A stretch of DNA of 64,000 nucleotides from Hippasteria phrygiana (Eukaryota; Echinodermata; Asteroidea; Valvatida; Goniasteridae), in the NCBI GenBank assembly GCA_037893225.1, contig JAZGUH010000112.1, forward strand, positions 2,356,001-2,420,000, read 5' to 3'. The notes under the pieces were generated by a model. That model made no database searches and had not been told where the DNA came from. It was given only the letters and a program-made list of their open reading frames with translations. Positions 1 to 11,171 of this stretch are shown one piece after another. The position numbers were made by a program, and so were the translations under genes. Each line of letters begins with the position of its first letter. Position 1 is the first letter of the stretch.

Positions 1-204
1 ACACCCGTTTTATGGTCAAATATTACATTGATAACAATTCTAGTGCCTAAAATGTTTACTTCACCATAAAACCTTGGTAAATAGTGACATGTTATTTCAA
101 TTCAGAATATATATGTATACCTATAGGCGACTTGCAGGGCCATTGTGTCCTTCTACAGTCATGTTTAATGGCACTACATGTACTGTTGTTCTGACATCAG
201 TGCA

Positions 205-404
205 TTACACGTCCTCTCCATCACTCTCATGTTCACTTTCCTCACTCCAAGCACTGTCGCCATCCAAGTCCTCATCATCTATGGATGCAGGTTCTGCTCT
301 GTCACTGTCATCTGGAGGTAGATCCGTGAGGATCTCTGGCACTGAACTTCCTGGGTATACCAGTCTGGTTCAAAGCAGTTTTGAGTTAACTTCCACCAGT
401 GGAT
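205..404 (-). pseudogene. C-terminal fragment of an uncharacterised gene, cut off by a LINE
   Basis: Read on the minus strand this stretch encodes an aromatic segment with EPDWYT, then in a shifted frame SSVPEILTDLPPDDSD followed by a long acidic, serine-rich tail (EDLDGDSAWSEESEHESDGED). It looks like the end of the gene whose upstream part lies at 2173-2900, because both sides read WW at the LINE insertion point (NWWDKS on the right, HWWKLT on the left). The frame change between EPDWYT and SSVPEIL shows decay. I recall this architecture (nuclease-like region, a cysteine segment, a W-rich segment, an acidic tail) from unnamed proteins in several invertebrates, but I cannot name a function. 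Confidence is moderate that the two pieces belong together. Confidence 0.5.
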
Positions 405-2128
405 GAACTTGACTGTGAACCAACCATGGAGGAAGTCAGCAAAGCACTGGATGCACTTTCCTCAGAGAAGGCCCTAGGAGGCGATGGCATCCCACCTGAT
501 GTTCTCAAGTGCGGCAAGGGGACTCATCAAGGAGCCCCACAAGCTTCTGTGCCAATGCTGGAGAGAAGGATCAGTGCCGCAAGACATGAGAGACGTGAAT
601 ATCGTCACTCTCTACAAAAATAGAGGCGACAGAAGCGGTTGCAACAACTATCGCGGCATTTCACTCCTCGACATTGTAGGAAAACTCTTCGCCAGAGTCA
701 TCCTGGCTAGGCTTCATCAGATCCTCGCTGAAAGAGTTTATCCTGAGTCACAATGTGGGTTCAGAGCTGAGAGGTCGACCATTGACATGGTGTTCTCCCC
801 GAGACAGCTTCAAGAAAAGTGCAGGGAGCAGAGAAAGGCTCTGTATGTTGTTTTCATCGACCTCACCAAGGCCTTCGACCTTGTGAGCAGAGACGGCCTC
901 TTTAAGATCCTGGCCAGGATCGGATGCCCACCCACCCTACTCAGCCTAATAAGATCTTTCCATGAGGGCACGAAGGCAACCATCATGTATGACGGCACAA
1001 TTTCTGAGCCGTTCAACATTCGGAGTGGAGTGAAACAGGGTTGCGTCCTGGCTCCGACCTTGTTCGGCATTTTCTTCTCGGTCCTGCTCAAACATGCCTT
1101 AGGAACAGCCGTAGAGGTCATCTTCCTGCGTACAAGGTCTGATTGAAATCTCTTCAATCTCTCCAGACTCCGGGCAAAGACAAAAGTGCAAATGAGACTC
1201 CTCAGGGACTTCCTATTTACTGATGATGCAGCGATCACTACCCATACAGCAGCTGCAGCAGCTTGTGAACCGCTTTGCCACAGCCTGCAATGCGTTTGGC
1301 CTCACCATCAGCCTGAAGAAAACCCAGGTGATGGGACAGGACGTGGATGAACCACTCTCGATCAACATCACAAACTACGAGCTAGAGGCCGTCTACGAGT
1401 TTGTGTACCTGGACTCCACAATCTCTGACAACCTGTCTCTTGAGGCCAAGCTCAACAAACACATTGGAAAGGCAGAGCGTGTTTGGGAAAACGGCAAGCT
1501 GACGGAGCACACCAAGGCTCAGGTTTACATGGCCTGTGTCGTGAGCACACCCTTCTATGGCAGTGAATCATGGACTCTACGCTCCCGACAGGAAAGAAAG
1601 CTAAATGCTTTCCACATGCGCTGCCTGAGGCGCATCCTGGGTATCTCGTGGAGAGACCATGTAACCAACAACACAATGCTTGAGAGAGCAGGGGTCTCTT
1701 CAATGTACACCCTTCTGAAACAGAGACGCATGCGATGGCTGGGACACGTTACTCGCATGAAGGATGGCCGCATCCCGAAAGACCTCCTGTACAGAGAACT
1801 GGCATCAGGGAAGAGGCCAACTGGAAGACCAAATAGCTCCGCTTCAAAGACATTTGCAAGCACGACCTCAAGGCGCTTGCCATGGGAGGCAGTCGCCGCT
1901 GACAGATGCGCCTGGAGGCACGAAGTGCAGAAGGGACTCTCACGGTTCGAGCAGGATCAGATGCGGCAAGCCGAGGAGAAACGACTTCAGAGGAAGACGC
2001 AACAGATAGGCCTGCTACAACTTTCACCTGTATGTGCTCATTGCGGCAGGGACTGCCATTCCCGCATTGGACTCTACAGTCACAACAGACGCTGTTCCCA
2101 ACCTGACATTCAGGGCACAACTCCATGA
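405..2128 (+). pseudogene. Reverse transcriptase ORF of the LINE, frameshifted
   Basis: Once the reverse transcriptase that copies element RNA into DNA at the nick. Visible in order: a thumb-proximal leader (EEVSKALDALSSEKALGGDG, 426-485), NNYRGISLLDIVGKLFARV (about 643-699), SQCGFRAERST, the catalytic aspartate region FIDLTKAFDLVSRDGLF, SGVKQGCVLAPTLF, and FTDDA (1216-1230), the counterpart of the YADD box. A C-terminal region follows (LRRILGISWRDHVTN, RMRWLGHVTRM, GKRPTGRP) and a C2H2-type finger CAHCGRDCHSRIGLYSHNRR ending in C near 2036-2098. Damage: a frame change near 500-525, a TGA at 1144-1146 where glycine is expected, and a frame change near 1245-1260. It is not translatable as one protein. 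Confidence 0.88.
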
Positions 2129-2172
2129 TCCCTCGGGATTGACGGATGCCTACTACTACTAGTAGTCTGCGG
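405..2172 (+). mobile_element. Non-LTR retrotransposon (LINE), 5'-truncated
   Basis: A 5'-truncated LINE carrying a broken reverse-transcriptase ORF (405-2128) and a short 3' tail ending in a TACTACTAC-type repeat near 2148-2160. The flanks carry an imperfect duplication: AACTTCCACCAGTGGAT at 388-404 and GACTTGTCCCACCAGTTGG followed by AT at 2173-2193. This supports insertion by target-primed reverse transcription into the minus-strand gene around it. No endonuclease domain is present. The clade is not assigned with confidence; an RTE-like or related clade is possible from the C-terminal layout. Confidence 0.85.
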
Positions 2173-2900
2173 GACTTGTCCCACCAGTTGGATCAGCCTT
2201 GTCAGCCCTCTTCCAGATTCTTGCCACATACATGGGTCCTTTTGATATGATTGCAAAGTGTCTTGCTGCATGGTGGAAGAGAGGAACAGTTTATCTTCTT
2301 TATTCTGGCGAGGGGTTCTTCTCATTACCACCACTCATGCGTAGAAATGCCTTGTATCTTGCTTCATTTATGTCCGATGTTTTGAACCCATATTTATAAC
2401 GAGCATACAAAGGAGGTAACAGCTGGAATGTCTACTTTGTCAGTCATCAGAGATCACATCGCAAGAACATAAGCTGGATCTGATTCTAGACGCTGTAAGG
2501 GCTTAACTTTTCCCTTTTTGAAGAAACATGATGTAAAATCACAACCAGTCAGGGCATGAAGGCCGACTATTGCTTCAGTGATACCAGGCTGTTTCTTCTC
2601 AAGAATCGCTGCCACTTTAGAGACACCGATATACCTTCGGTTGTTGCCGGAACCATAGTCCATGATGATGTTGATCCCTTCCGACCTTCCAGATAGCCCA
2701 AGCAGAATGATGACGATGTCCGTATCACAAGTTGACCTAACCAGAATATTACCCCCTGAGATGCTGTGTACGGAAAGCAATAAGTGTGTCTGCTTCCTCA
2801 TGGTGAGATTGGAGATGATTTGGGTGTTTTGTTTGCAGGAGACCATCATTGTTCTTAATCTCCATGCATGTGCCGCCATGTAACAATTGTTATGCTTATG
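2173..2900 (-). pseudogene. Uncharacterised gene with a possible PIN/XPG-like region, broken
   Basis: On the minus strand: EEADT (about 2795), then after a frameshift LLLSVHSISGGNILVRS, a CDTDIVIILLGLSG segment, RRYIGVSKVAAILE, EAIVGLHALTGCDFTSCFFK and GKVKPLQRLESDPAYVLAM (down to 2454). Further on, in another frame (about 2200-2310), come KINCSSLPPCSKTLCNHIKR and THVCGKNLEEG. The spaced acidic residues (EEAD, DTD, TGCD) resemble the metal-binding acids of PIN/XPG-type nucleases. That is an inference from pattern only. Proteins with this order recur unannotated in invertebrate genomes and may themselves be transposon-borne. At least two frameshifts and in-frame stops show it is dead. The LINE at 405-2172 separates it from its C-terminus at 205-404. 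Confidence 0.6.
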
Positions 2901-3114
2901 TGAATATCAGCATGTAGTTCATGTTAAAGAAAAACAAATTGCTATTAGTTTGATGCACAACCATTAAATCTAATCACATGGGATAATATTGACATTAATT
3001 ATAAGAACAATTATAACTAATTTGGAAAATAGACAATGACCGTCTTAAATCAACTACATGGTCGAAACTTATGAAAGTTTCAGCTGCTGTTTGTTTGTTG
3101 TTTTGTTTGAGCTT

Positions 3115-3465
3115 AATATGTCTCCACTGTGTAGCAGTAAATATGCAGAGCAGGGAATCCAACATGCACCAAGGTAAATAAGGTATGCATAATATTTGAC
3201 CATAACAAAATAGGTGCAGACATCCCTTTTGTGGTATTTTCATGTATAGTTTGAGAAATATCGTACAAAAATATACGTTTTTCGGTAATGGTGTCGCGAA
3301 TTGAGTTGATACATGATAAACTACACATCTTCAGGCACTACAATGGTGTTCAACGTAAATATTGACCATGAAAACATAGTTGTAGAGACCACATTTGTGC
3401 TATTACCATGTATAGTTTTCGATATATTGTCAAAAATGGGATATTCGGTATTGGCGGCGCATTAT
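3115..3465. repeat. Diverged tandem duplication of about 175 bp
   Basis: Two diverged copies lie head to tail, near 3186-3310 and 3357-3465. Both read TATTTGACCAT/TATTGACCAT, then AACA, then TTTGTGGTATT or a variant, then CATGTATAGTTT, then a GATAT/AATATCGT element. No coding potential is seen in 2900-3588. Confidence 0.55.
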
Positions 3466-3588
3466 TGCGTCATTTAGGAGCTTAGGCCACGCCCTAAACC
3501 CGGCAGCAATGCATTTTTGTGATGTCCCTATAAGACCCTTTCACCCCATGAGGTCGACTGTTCCGGCGCTTTTCGCATGAATAAATGT

Positions 3589-3780
3589 TAAGATTATGGA
3601 CAAGAACGCTGCCTTTTCCGAATCCACCGAGGCAGTATTCCATGATAATAAATCTTAAGAAATATACAATTTCTGCTCAATTAAATTTGCGGGTAAACAC
3701 TGACCAAATTTGAGGCAAAGGCAACGAGGAAATAAAAACAGCCCGTCATTGTATTGCATGCGTTCTTGTCCATAATCTTA
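3589..3780. mobile_element. MITE with TA target site and 21-bp terminal inverted repeats
   Basis: The ends are TAAGATTATGGACAAGAACG plus C on the left and the exact complement on the right, flanked by TA as in Tc1/mariner-type insertion. The interior (about 150 bp) is non-coding. Confidence 0.75.
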
Positions 3781-3878
3781 TAGCTGTCATTGCATCAGCA
3801 AACAGCCGTCGTATAGCGATCCCCGAGGGGGTGCGCGCGCAGTGCATACCGCACCGGCCGCATGGTAATCGGAAACCA

Positions 3879-3921
3879 CCAGCTTCAAATGGTAAATTGT
3901 AAGCTTCAAATGGTAAATTGT
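3879..3921. repeat. Perfect tandem duplication of about 20 bp
   Basis: AGCTTCAAATGGTAAATTGT occurs twice in direct succession inside an otherwise GC-rich segment. Confidence 0.8.
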
Positions 3922-4189
3922 TGTGGTCTGGCCCTTCGTGTTTTGGTCGGGCACCAATGCAAGAATCACTGCGCCATTGCTTTGTACACAGCTGGTTTTG
4001 TGCATGCACCGAGTTGCACGAAAAATTCACTTTTTTTCGGGTTTAAATTGATCATATTCTCATTTTGAGGGGATGAAAAGCTGCATGAATGACTGCTCTA
4101 CCTTCAAGGTGAGTGTTTAGCTGATATATTCAGGGAAACGGAAGATATCGGCAAGATCTTAAACGACTCTAACGTACACTATAGAATAA

Positions 4190-4350
4190 CTTCCAGCTCT
4201 AATGGCGAATCTCACATGTCATCATGAGCCTAGAGCTGGAATTTTCAAGCTACGGTAGTATTACAAATGCCAAGTGATTGATAATATCGATAATTGGGAG
4301 AGTTGCTCGTCACTTGAAAGGGTTTAACCAATAATAGGGAAGAGAAGCCC
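4190..4350. repeat. Dispersed repeat with internal hairpin, also near 16385-16510
   Basis: TTCCAGCTCTA (4191) pairs with TAGAGCTGGAA (about 4231-4241) around GGCGAATCTCACAT. The same block (AGCTCTAGGCTCATGGCGAA and AATAGGGAAGAG) occurs in reverse orientation near 16385-16475. The rest of 3921-7200 shows no gene: it is AT-rich sequence with short repeats. Confidence 0.55.
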
Positions 4351-4471
4351 AAATTTCATAAGAGTCAGATATTCATAAAAAAATGACACCAGTCATCAAA
4401 TACAATGTAGCTAAAATAAGCTGATGCCTGTTTACAGCAAAATAACAACTGCCTTTTTAAAAAAATAATTC

Positions 4472-4493
4472 GATTTAAATCGCGATTTAAATC
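4472..4493. repeat. Perfect 22-bp palindrome
   Basis: GATTTAAATCG followed directly by its complement CGATTTAAATC, inside an A/T-rich stretch. Probably a MITE remnant. Confidence 0.7.
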
Positions 4494-5004
4494 AGTAACC
4501 CTGTATTTAAGGGCCCCGTTTACGGGTCTAAAACTAGTATTGGCATGATTGGAGCATAGCTAGCTCCATGATTGGAGATATATGTATAGTATACTCACGA
4601 CACGTTCATACCAGATCACTAATGAATTCCTCCAGACCGCGTAAACATGGTTATGGTCAATCGTTAAGAATCGTAATTACATCTGGCATGCAATAATTCC
4701 ACCCTGGATATTTCGTCATTACTAACCTTCTGGGGACGACAGCAGCCGTGTATTACGTACGGTGTTTCAGCAAAAGGGTACTTGAAATCATCAGTTTGTG
4801 TGATATTGCGCAAGTATAACTTTAGCGGTGTCGTTTGGTCATTGCTCGGCCGCCATATATGATGTCATAGGGGTTTTACATGCGCGTTCTATAAATGATC
4901 AACTTCACACAATCGAACTGCATAAAGTCCGCACATAAAACAGTAATGTCTTTAGTTGTTAGACCATGGAGAAATGGTTAGACTAAGAGCAAGTTCGGGT
5001 GCTG

Positions 5005-5260
5005 CTACCGTATTATTCCCAATGTACAATGTACGTACACGCAGCTAACATTGACTTGAGAAAAGACTCGTTAACCCGGCACCCATGACCTGGGGTTAGA
5101 GCAATTGATCAATAAAGCCAACCCCAAAAGCGCATCTGCGCGTGCATGTTGCTTTGTTGCTAGTCTTGGTCAAGTGCAACTGCAAGCAACCTCACTGAAT
5201 GCCACCGTCTTATTCCCAGTGTACAATGCATGTACACGCATCTAACACGAAGCGAAAGTC
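5005..5260. repeat. Pair of dispersed repeats about 200 bp apart
   Basis: GCTACCGTATTATTCCCA plus TGTACAATGTACGTACACGC near 5005-5045 recurs as GCCACCGTCTTATTCCCA plus TGTACAATGCATGTACACGC near 5200-5240. A third copy lies in reverse orientation near 51435-51485. Confidence 0.6.
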
Positions 5261-7200
5261 GTCTTGAGAAACGACAACGCGTGCGGCACATGCATTGTGC
5301 AGTGTGCACAAGACATGCAAGACAATGTTTTTGACAGCTCACGTGTGATTTTGGCGTCCATGGTATAAATTTTCAGCTGTTACTAATCAATACTAATCAA
5401 CAGTGTCGAAAAAGAAACAAGCGCTCGTCTTTCTATACTAGTGCCGCAAGGAATTGAAGCCAACTGAAGGTAAATGTCGTAGTACTCCAACTACTCAACA
5501 AGTGAAGCCTTCCTTGTCATCAACCCGGCCCCCGATCCTTCCTTTCTGCCCCGAATGCCGGAAGATGTTCATTTAACGATTGATAAAACAAAATCTGTAT
5601 TGATGTTATTCTTTGTGGCTTTCTCTTTGTCTTGTGAGGTTTTCTCGCCTCCCACGCCTTGAGAACAATTAATCATCCACCTCAGCCGTTCACTCTTGAT
5701 TGATTTATGAAAACTATGCTTAGGTGTATACGTGAAATAGCCGTCGGTAAGTTGGATTTCTCACTGGGGAATTCCCCCATGTCAGACAATAACTGTCAGA
5801 CTATGGCCCTTTACGAAACGAGGCTAGAGGCTTCAAGCTACGGGCTAGGCCCGGGCTCGGCTAGGCTCAGGCTTCAACGCAAAACAAAATGGCAGCCAAA
5901 ACGTTTCGTACGGTCAGGCTTCGGGAGGCTTCGGCTGACGATGGCTTCGGTTATCGGCTCGGCGTCAATAAACTGAAAAAATTACTCATGCGTAAATGTG
6001 TGTGTTGATTTTTATCACTCATGCAATTTTATTTAATTTGTTCCAACGAACTTGTAATTACATATAACTTCACTAATCAACAAGGTTGCTGAGAATTAAA
6101 TGCTGGTTATTAAATTTATTTTATTAGATGGGATTTTGGGGAGGGAACGGTTGAAGTGGGTTTGGTGAAGTGGGGTGTTAGCTAGGTTGAGTTTAGGTGC
6201 ATGCTTCTAGATTTTTTTTTAATGTATTTATTTATTAATGTCTTGGAGGTGGGGTGGTTGCGTTGTATTAATTCTAAGCATTTTAAGGACCACTTTGAAG
6301 TACCGGGTACCAACAATTAATACACAACGCCCGTAATAACCTCTACTGCCCATCCCCACCAAGAATTATACGTTAAATGCACGTTTAGTGAAAGGCAATT
6401 AACTGCAAGCTCATAACAGCAGTCAGTACCAATAATATACTCAATACCAAACTCAACTGGGTTTCTCGACTTGTAAATTAAAGGAATTTTATTCAATAAG
6501 ATTTTCATTTATTATTTGATGTGTTTTCAATTCTATATTATTTAATATAATTTAACTATACAGGGTGTTTTGACCATATGCCACTTTCATTTACAATGCA
6601 ATAAAAATTGAAATGATTTTATCAATAAAATAAATGTTCTTTTTAAAGCAAGACTTCATTATGAGGTAACTCATAAAACATGGAAATTTTAATATAATTT
6701 AAAATCAATATGTACCTTCCTGGTCATTTAGGAAAGATTAGGAAAAGCATTCCAATAAAAATAATGTGTTTTTGCTGTACGTTTATAGTTACGAATGAGA
6801 ATATAAGTGGGTAATGTATGGGTCCAAAGTGTGATGTGGGATAGATTTTGACACCTGAACACCTTAATTAAATCTAACTGAAGCTGTAATACCATATTTC
6901 CATCTTCTATTCATTATTTAATGTAAGTACTCCATTCATTCTTGAATTTAAGATTGCCTTTAACAAGTTTAAAATGACCAATAAAACAGGGACAGAAAAT
7001 TCATCAATGTGAGAACACCAATCCAAATAAGTAGAGGTGAAGTTTTTGCAAGATTTTTTTTACTTTGGAACAAACAAGACAAAAACATAAATATGCCAAT
7101 TACGCAAACAAAAAAGGAGTCCAAATTGACCACTGAATAGATATCAAAGAGCTAGAGGGGCACAACCGGCACACTGTAAACTGTTTAGGCCAAAACAATT

Positions 7201-7421
7201 GTTCTGCTTCCGGTTACCCTACCTACCTCCCTACCCTACCATTTTGTTTTGTTTTTTGGGGTGGGGGGACAAACACATAAATGCTTTAAATACTACCTTT
7301 AAACCTTGACTACACGTAGACACCTACATAATGCTCAGCACAAAAAAATGCCCCCCAAAAAATTCCCTACCTACCTACCTACCTACCCTATGTTCAAATG
7401 CCAGGTAATCGGAAGCAGAAC
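7201..7421. mobile_element. MITE with 18-bp terminal inverted repeats
   Basis: The left end GTTCTGCTTCCGGTTACC matches the complement of the right end GGTAATCGGAAGCAGAAC at 17 of 18 positions. The interior holds CTAC/CTACC runs and no ORF. No gene is seen in 7422-8167 apart from a 14-C run near 7965. Confidence 0.72.
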
Positions 7422-8167
7422 TATAAAAACTGCTGTATTTTTTCAGCCATGGCAGAAAAGTCACTGGAATAAACTTTTATTGGAAGTCCAAGGCCCCAGT
7501 TACATGATTAACCAAAAGTGAAAAGTTTAAAAAGTCTTCATAATGTTCTGAGAAGTGGCTGAAAATGAACTTGCCAATATTGAAGTCACATTAAATCAGT
7601 CAAGGACTGCTGTGCATCTTCGTCTCATTGAAGCAATGACATGCGCATGGAAGTATTGTGGGATGATACTTCTACTCAATGCTGTCCAGTGCTCTTCTGA
7701 CTTTTGGGTAGGCCTTTTATACAGCGTGCGAACAAGACCAAAACTGGGTTGATTTGTGAAATCAACGTACAGGTGTGCCCACACCCTGCATTATGTGGTA
7801 AGCAGGTTTTGAGTGCATCACCTTTAATATTCTAACCATGTCATAGCATAAGGTCTGTGAATTTGATGTGTATAGCCCACCTTGTAACACAAATACAGGA
7901 ATTTTTAGTGTGCACAGTTTCTAACTGTATATAACTGTTGCTGTTGCTGTGATCCAGTGGGACACCCCCCCCCCCCCCATTTCAAAAGTGGGGGATGATA
8001 ATTCCCACTAGATCTACACCATTGAAATGGTGCTGCACTATCAGTCCATATAGTTGCTAAAATGTAAACAATTATGTTGTCTGCCTTCAGATATTCCTGT
8101 TAACTTGCCTTTTCGAGCTCAGCCTTCTATTAAAAGTACTTATTCCAGTCCCTCTGATATCTTTTGC

Positions 8168-8413
8168 TTAATTTGCCAACAATACCAAAATTAAAGGGGT
8201 GTGCCAACCATGCAAGTGAAAATGGTCACTGCAAACATACATAGAAATAGGATCCGTCTTAGAGTTCAGATTTCCAAGGACTTGAGAAATATGAGCTACT
8301 GGTTCCACTATCACTTGTGCCATTTCCACTTGGAGCATGTAGTGGTGCGACTGCAACCCAACTGCCTTATCCATAGCCTCATACAACTGCAAGCCAGAAG
8401 GACAGATGTGGTG
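8168..8413 (-). CDS. Possible exon of unknown function (weak)
   Basis: On the minus strand a pyrimidine-rich stretch ending CTTCTGGCTTGCAG (about 8400-8413, a good splice acceptor) leads into an open frame that begins LYEAMDKAVGLQSHHYMLQV and runs to a TAA at 8168. The composition looks protein-like (few low-complexity residues), but I do not recognise the family, see no splice donor I trust, and see no partner exon. It could equally be chance or an old repeat. Confidence 0.18.
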   Translation of the reverse strand, partial: HHICPSGLQLYEAMDKAVGLQSHHYMLQVEMAQVIVEPVAHISQVLGNLNSKTDPISMYVCSDHFHLHGWHTPLILVLLAN

Positions 8414-8845
8414 CCTGGTTTAGGACTCTTGGTTCCTGTTAACAACAGATACAAGTGATATCTATTATCACAAACTAAACAATGCAACATTTGCTACTGC
8501 AGCAGTGCGTACAGTGAAGTCATTTGAAGGTAGATTCTCTTCTTTCTTTTTTACCACATTTAATACATAAAATGTAGGTTTGTACTTTCCATAGTTTATG
8601 AAATAAGTAGTTCTTTTGATATAATTTAGTTCAAGAGGATAAGTATGAATTCAATCATACTTAGTGGAAGAGCCTGTTTAAGTGTTTTAGTATATTAACC
8701 TCCTTCCCAGAACAGGTGACCTTGTCTGTGTGTACATGTACTCACAGTGCAGCACCACTGGGTACAGTGTTGCTATACATGTGCAGGCAGCCATCTTTAC
8801 TTATGTGAATCACTACAGTAATAATGTGATCTTACGGTTGTCGGT

Positions 8846-9035
8846 CACTTCGCCCAAAAACCACATCGCCCTCAACCACTTCGCCCAAACCCCACTTCGC
8901 CCAAACCCCACTTAGCCCAATTACCCCTTCGCCCAAACGCCACTTCGCCCAAAAACCACTTCGCCCAATTACTACTTCGCCCAAAAACCACTTCGCCCAT
9001 AAACCACTTCGCCCAAAAACCACTTCGCCCAAAAA
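8846..9035. repeat. Left TTCGCCCA minisatellite array
   Basis: About 12 units of 15-16 bp built on CACTTCGCCCAAAAAC, with variants CATCGCCCTCAAC, AAACCCC and AATTAC. The order of variants partly mirrors the right array, so the two were copied as one inverted pair. Confidence 0.85.
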
Positions 9036-9515
9036 ACACTTACCAGTGTATTTATCAGTTCTAACTGAATGTTACTGAGACTTTTTTTTAAAAATGCACC
9101 GCCACTGCCCTGGAAGAGTTTTAAGCCAAAAAAGGATAGGGCCTATCCGTGTTTTTCGAAAGTACAAAATGACTTTCGCGGGTTTTTTTTCGCCCTTCCC
9201 GCCCGTACGGTAAAGCAGGAATCACGACAATACTGGAATAAGTTAAAACCTAAGTTATTGTATATATGCAGATTTAATTTATTTGTGTGGGTACTTGTAT
9301 GCGTGTAAATATTAATGCCATATATAGTCGTGTTTGTAATATAGGTTTTCCTGGCGGGCAATTTGCCGTTTTCGTCTATTTGGTCATTCAAATTATGGTG
9401 CATTCAAGACTGTATTTGCGTTCTTAAATTGAGTTTTGTGACATCCTTTTTGTGACCATGCTTTTCTTTTCTTATTAGTAATATGCCTTATATATGGGCA
9501 ATTATTTTCATCAAT

Positions 9516-9689
9516 CAGTGGCGGATCTACGGGGGGGGGGGTTTGGGGGTTTAAACCCCCCCTTGGGCTGAGAAAAAAATTAAAAATAACCAGTGTCGGG
9601 TGTCGAAAATTCGTAGGCCAATCACCTCAGGTAAACCCCCCCCCCCCCCCCCCCCCCCCCCCCTTAGTGAAAACCTAGATCCGCCCCTG
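9516..9689. mobile_element. hAT-type MITE with CAGTGGCGGATC ends and long C run
   Basis: It starts CAGTGGCGGATCTACGGGGG and ends AACCTAGATCCGCCCCTG, a common hAT terminus. It contains a G run after the left end and a run of about 28 C (9636-9663). It is nested inside the 8836-10057 element. No exact target duplication is visible. Confidence 0.75.
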
Positions 9690-9876
9690 TCAAGTGGTCA
9701 TTCAAATTATTACGATTTTTTAAATTGATATATTTTCCAAGAGGTTTTTATAAAAATTGCGTGAAATTTATAATGTAATTTTTTACAAACATTTATAATG
9801 TAACATCTTAACTGATATGAGGGATTATGATGTATGTAACGAACTAATAAAATGAAAATAAGGCATACGGATCGGG

Positions 9877-10048
9877 CATGGGCGAAGTGGTTTTTGGGCG
9901 AAGTGGTTTTTGGGCGAAGTGGTAATTGGGCGAAGTAGTAATTGGGCGAAGTAGTAATTGGGCGAAGTGGGGTTTGGGCGAAGTGGCGTTTGGGCGAAGT
10001 GGTTGAGGGCGAAGTGGTTGAGGGCGATGTGGTTTTTGGGCGAAGTGA
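9877..10048. repeat. Right (inverted) GGGCGAAGTGG minisatellite array
   Basis: About 11 units of GGGCGAAGTGG followed by a 4-5 base spacer (TTTTT, TAATT, GTTT, TTGA). It is the reverse complement of the left array. The open frames here are by-products of the repeat. Confidence 0.85.
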
Positions 10049-10065
10049 CTGTAAAGCGATCTTAC

Positions 10066-11171
10066 TCAGTACAGTTTATAGAAACCTCTCGAAGTTTGCG
10101 AGTTTATTCACCCCTTATTGGACATCAAAAGACCCCAATTTGGTAAGCCTTGTTTTCCTTATTCAATACAGCTATATTCATCAGTCATCGGAGGAAGAAA
10201 TTAATAGTTTTTAGATGACTTTTACAGTGAAATCTACAGCCGAAATGAGCGACTAGATTTTAGCAAGTTTAATAGTTTTTATTCATTGTTACAACTTTAT
10301 GATACGGTATATCTTATGAGTGTTTCTTGTTTTTACATTAAATTCCAGATTGTTATCTCGACTACTATACTCAACAACTGGACGAATTGACAAGTCGACT
10401 CTGCGTCCTATTTTGTTGTGCTTGGTTGGTGTATTTAGTTGTGAATATACCAGTCTTTTGGGCCCTTCGGGTACTTGTCTCATAAGTTTGAGGCACTTTG
10501 TTAGAGTGAAACTCCTCAGGGCACACGACGTGAGCCCCGAGGCAGGCACAGCTACTAAAATGAAAACTGAATCCATGGCTGTTTTTGCTCGTTCTGGATT
10601 TTTAATCTCTGCTTACTTGCAACAAAAAGTATAATCATTGCCCTTTCAAAAAAGCAACAAATAAAATGTATTCAACTACCTTAACTTAACTCCCTGGAAT
10701 ATGTTAGGATTTGGGATTTTTAGGTTAATTCAAAGATTTTGTATCCATGTTATTCACAAAAAGGGAAACACTTTTTGACACAAGTCAAATGATGCTGATG
10801 AATCAGTAACTGCAATAGCTATTTCTTCTTCTTATTATTATTATTAAATTTTCTTTTTTGGAGGGGGAGAAATTGTCAGCATGTTAACTTTTTATGCTTC
10901 ATTTGAAAGCCTGTGATGTTTTTCTTCACATGAAAATTACGTTAACTTTAAATATGTAATAATGTGACACAACATAATTACGTACCTGTGATGTATAGCC
11001 CTGTCCATCGCCCAAATTCTGAAGTATTGACCATATCCACTTCAAAGTCCAATAAATTCCCCCGTTCCTGAAGAGTAAAGAATATTTAAAAGAGGGAAAG
11101 TAAACTCTCATTTTTGACAGAATTAGACTCAAATCAGATCTGTTCAAACAAAAGGCTATCTCTTTTAACTC
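10066..11171. other. No gene recognised
   Basis: Overlapping frames on both strands at 10289-10634 have no recognisable motifs. A TTA microsatellite lies near 10830-10846. Nothing else supported. Confidence 0.4.

Larger units (their letters stand above)
8836..10057. mobile_element. Non-autonomous hAT-like element with minisatellite ends and 8-bp target duplication
   Basis: GATCTTAC occurs directly outside both ends (8828-8835 and 10058-10065). The terminal 20 bp, GGTTGTCGGTCACTTCGCCC and the complement of the right end GCTTTACAGTCACTTCGCCC, match at 16 of 20. Each end continues into a tandem array of about 15-16 bp units built on CCACTTCGCCCAAA, so the two arrays are inverted relative to each other. 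An 8-bp duplication is typical of hAT and some other DNA transposons. No transposase ORF is seen; the interior (9030-9870) is non-coding and carries another MITE at 9516-9689. Confidence 0.8.

Noticed and set aside
8168..8458. Overlapping open frames on both strands
   Set aside because: The + strand frame has no support; the minus frame is retained only at low confidence because of its splice acceptor.
8846..10048. CRISPR-like regular repeats (CACTTCGCCCA units)
   Set aside because: Units are 15-16 bp with 4-5 base variable parts, no spacers of 25-40 bp, and two arrays in inverted orientation bounded by a target duplication. The window is eukaryotic.
10289..10634. Overlapping 95- and 104-codon frames
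   Set aside because: No motif, no splice signals worth trusting and no similarity I can recall. Length is compatible with chance.
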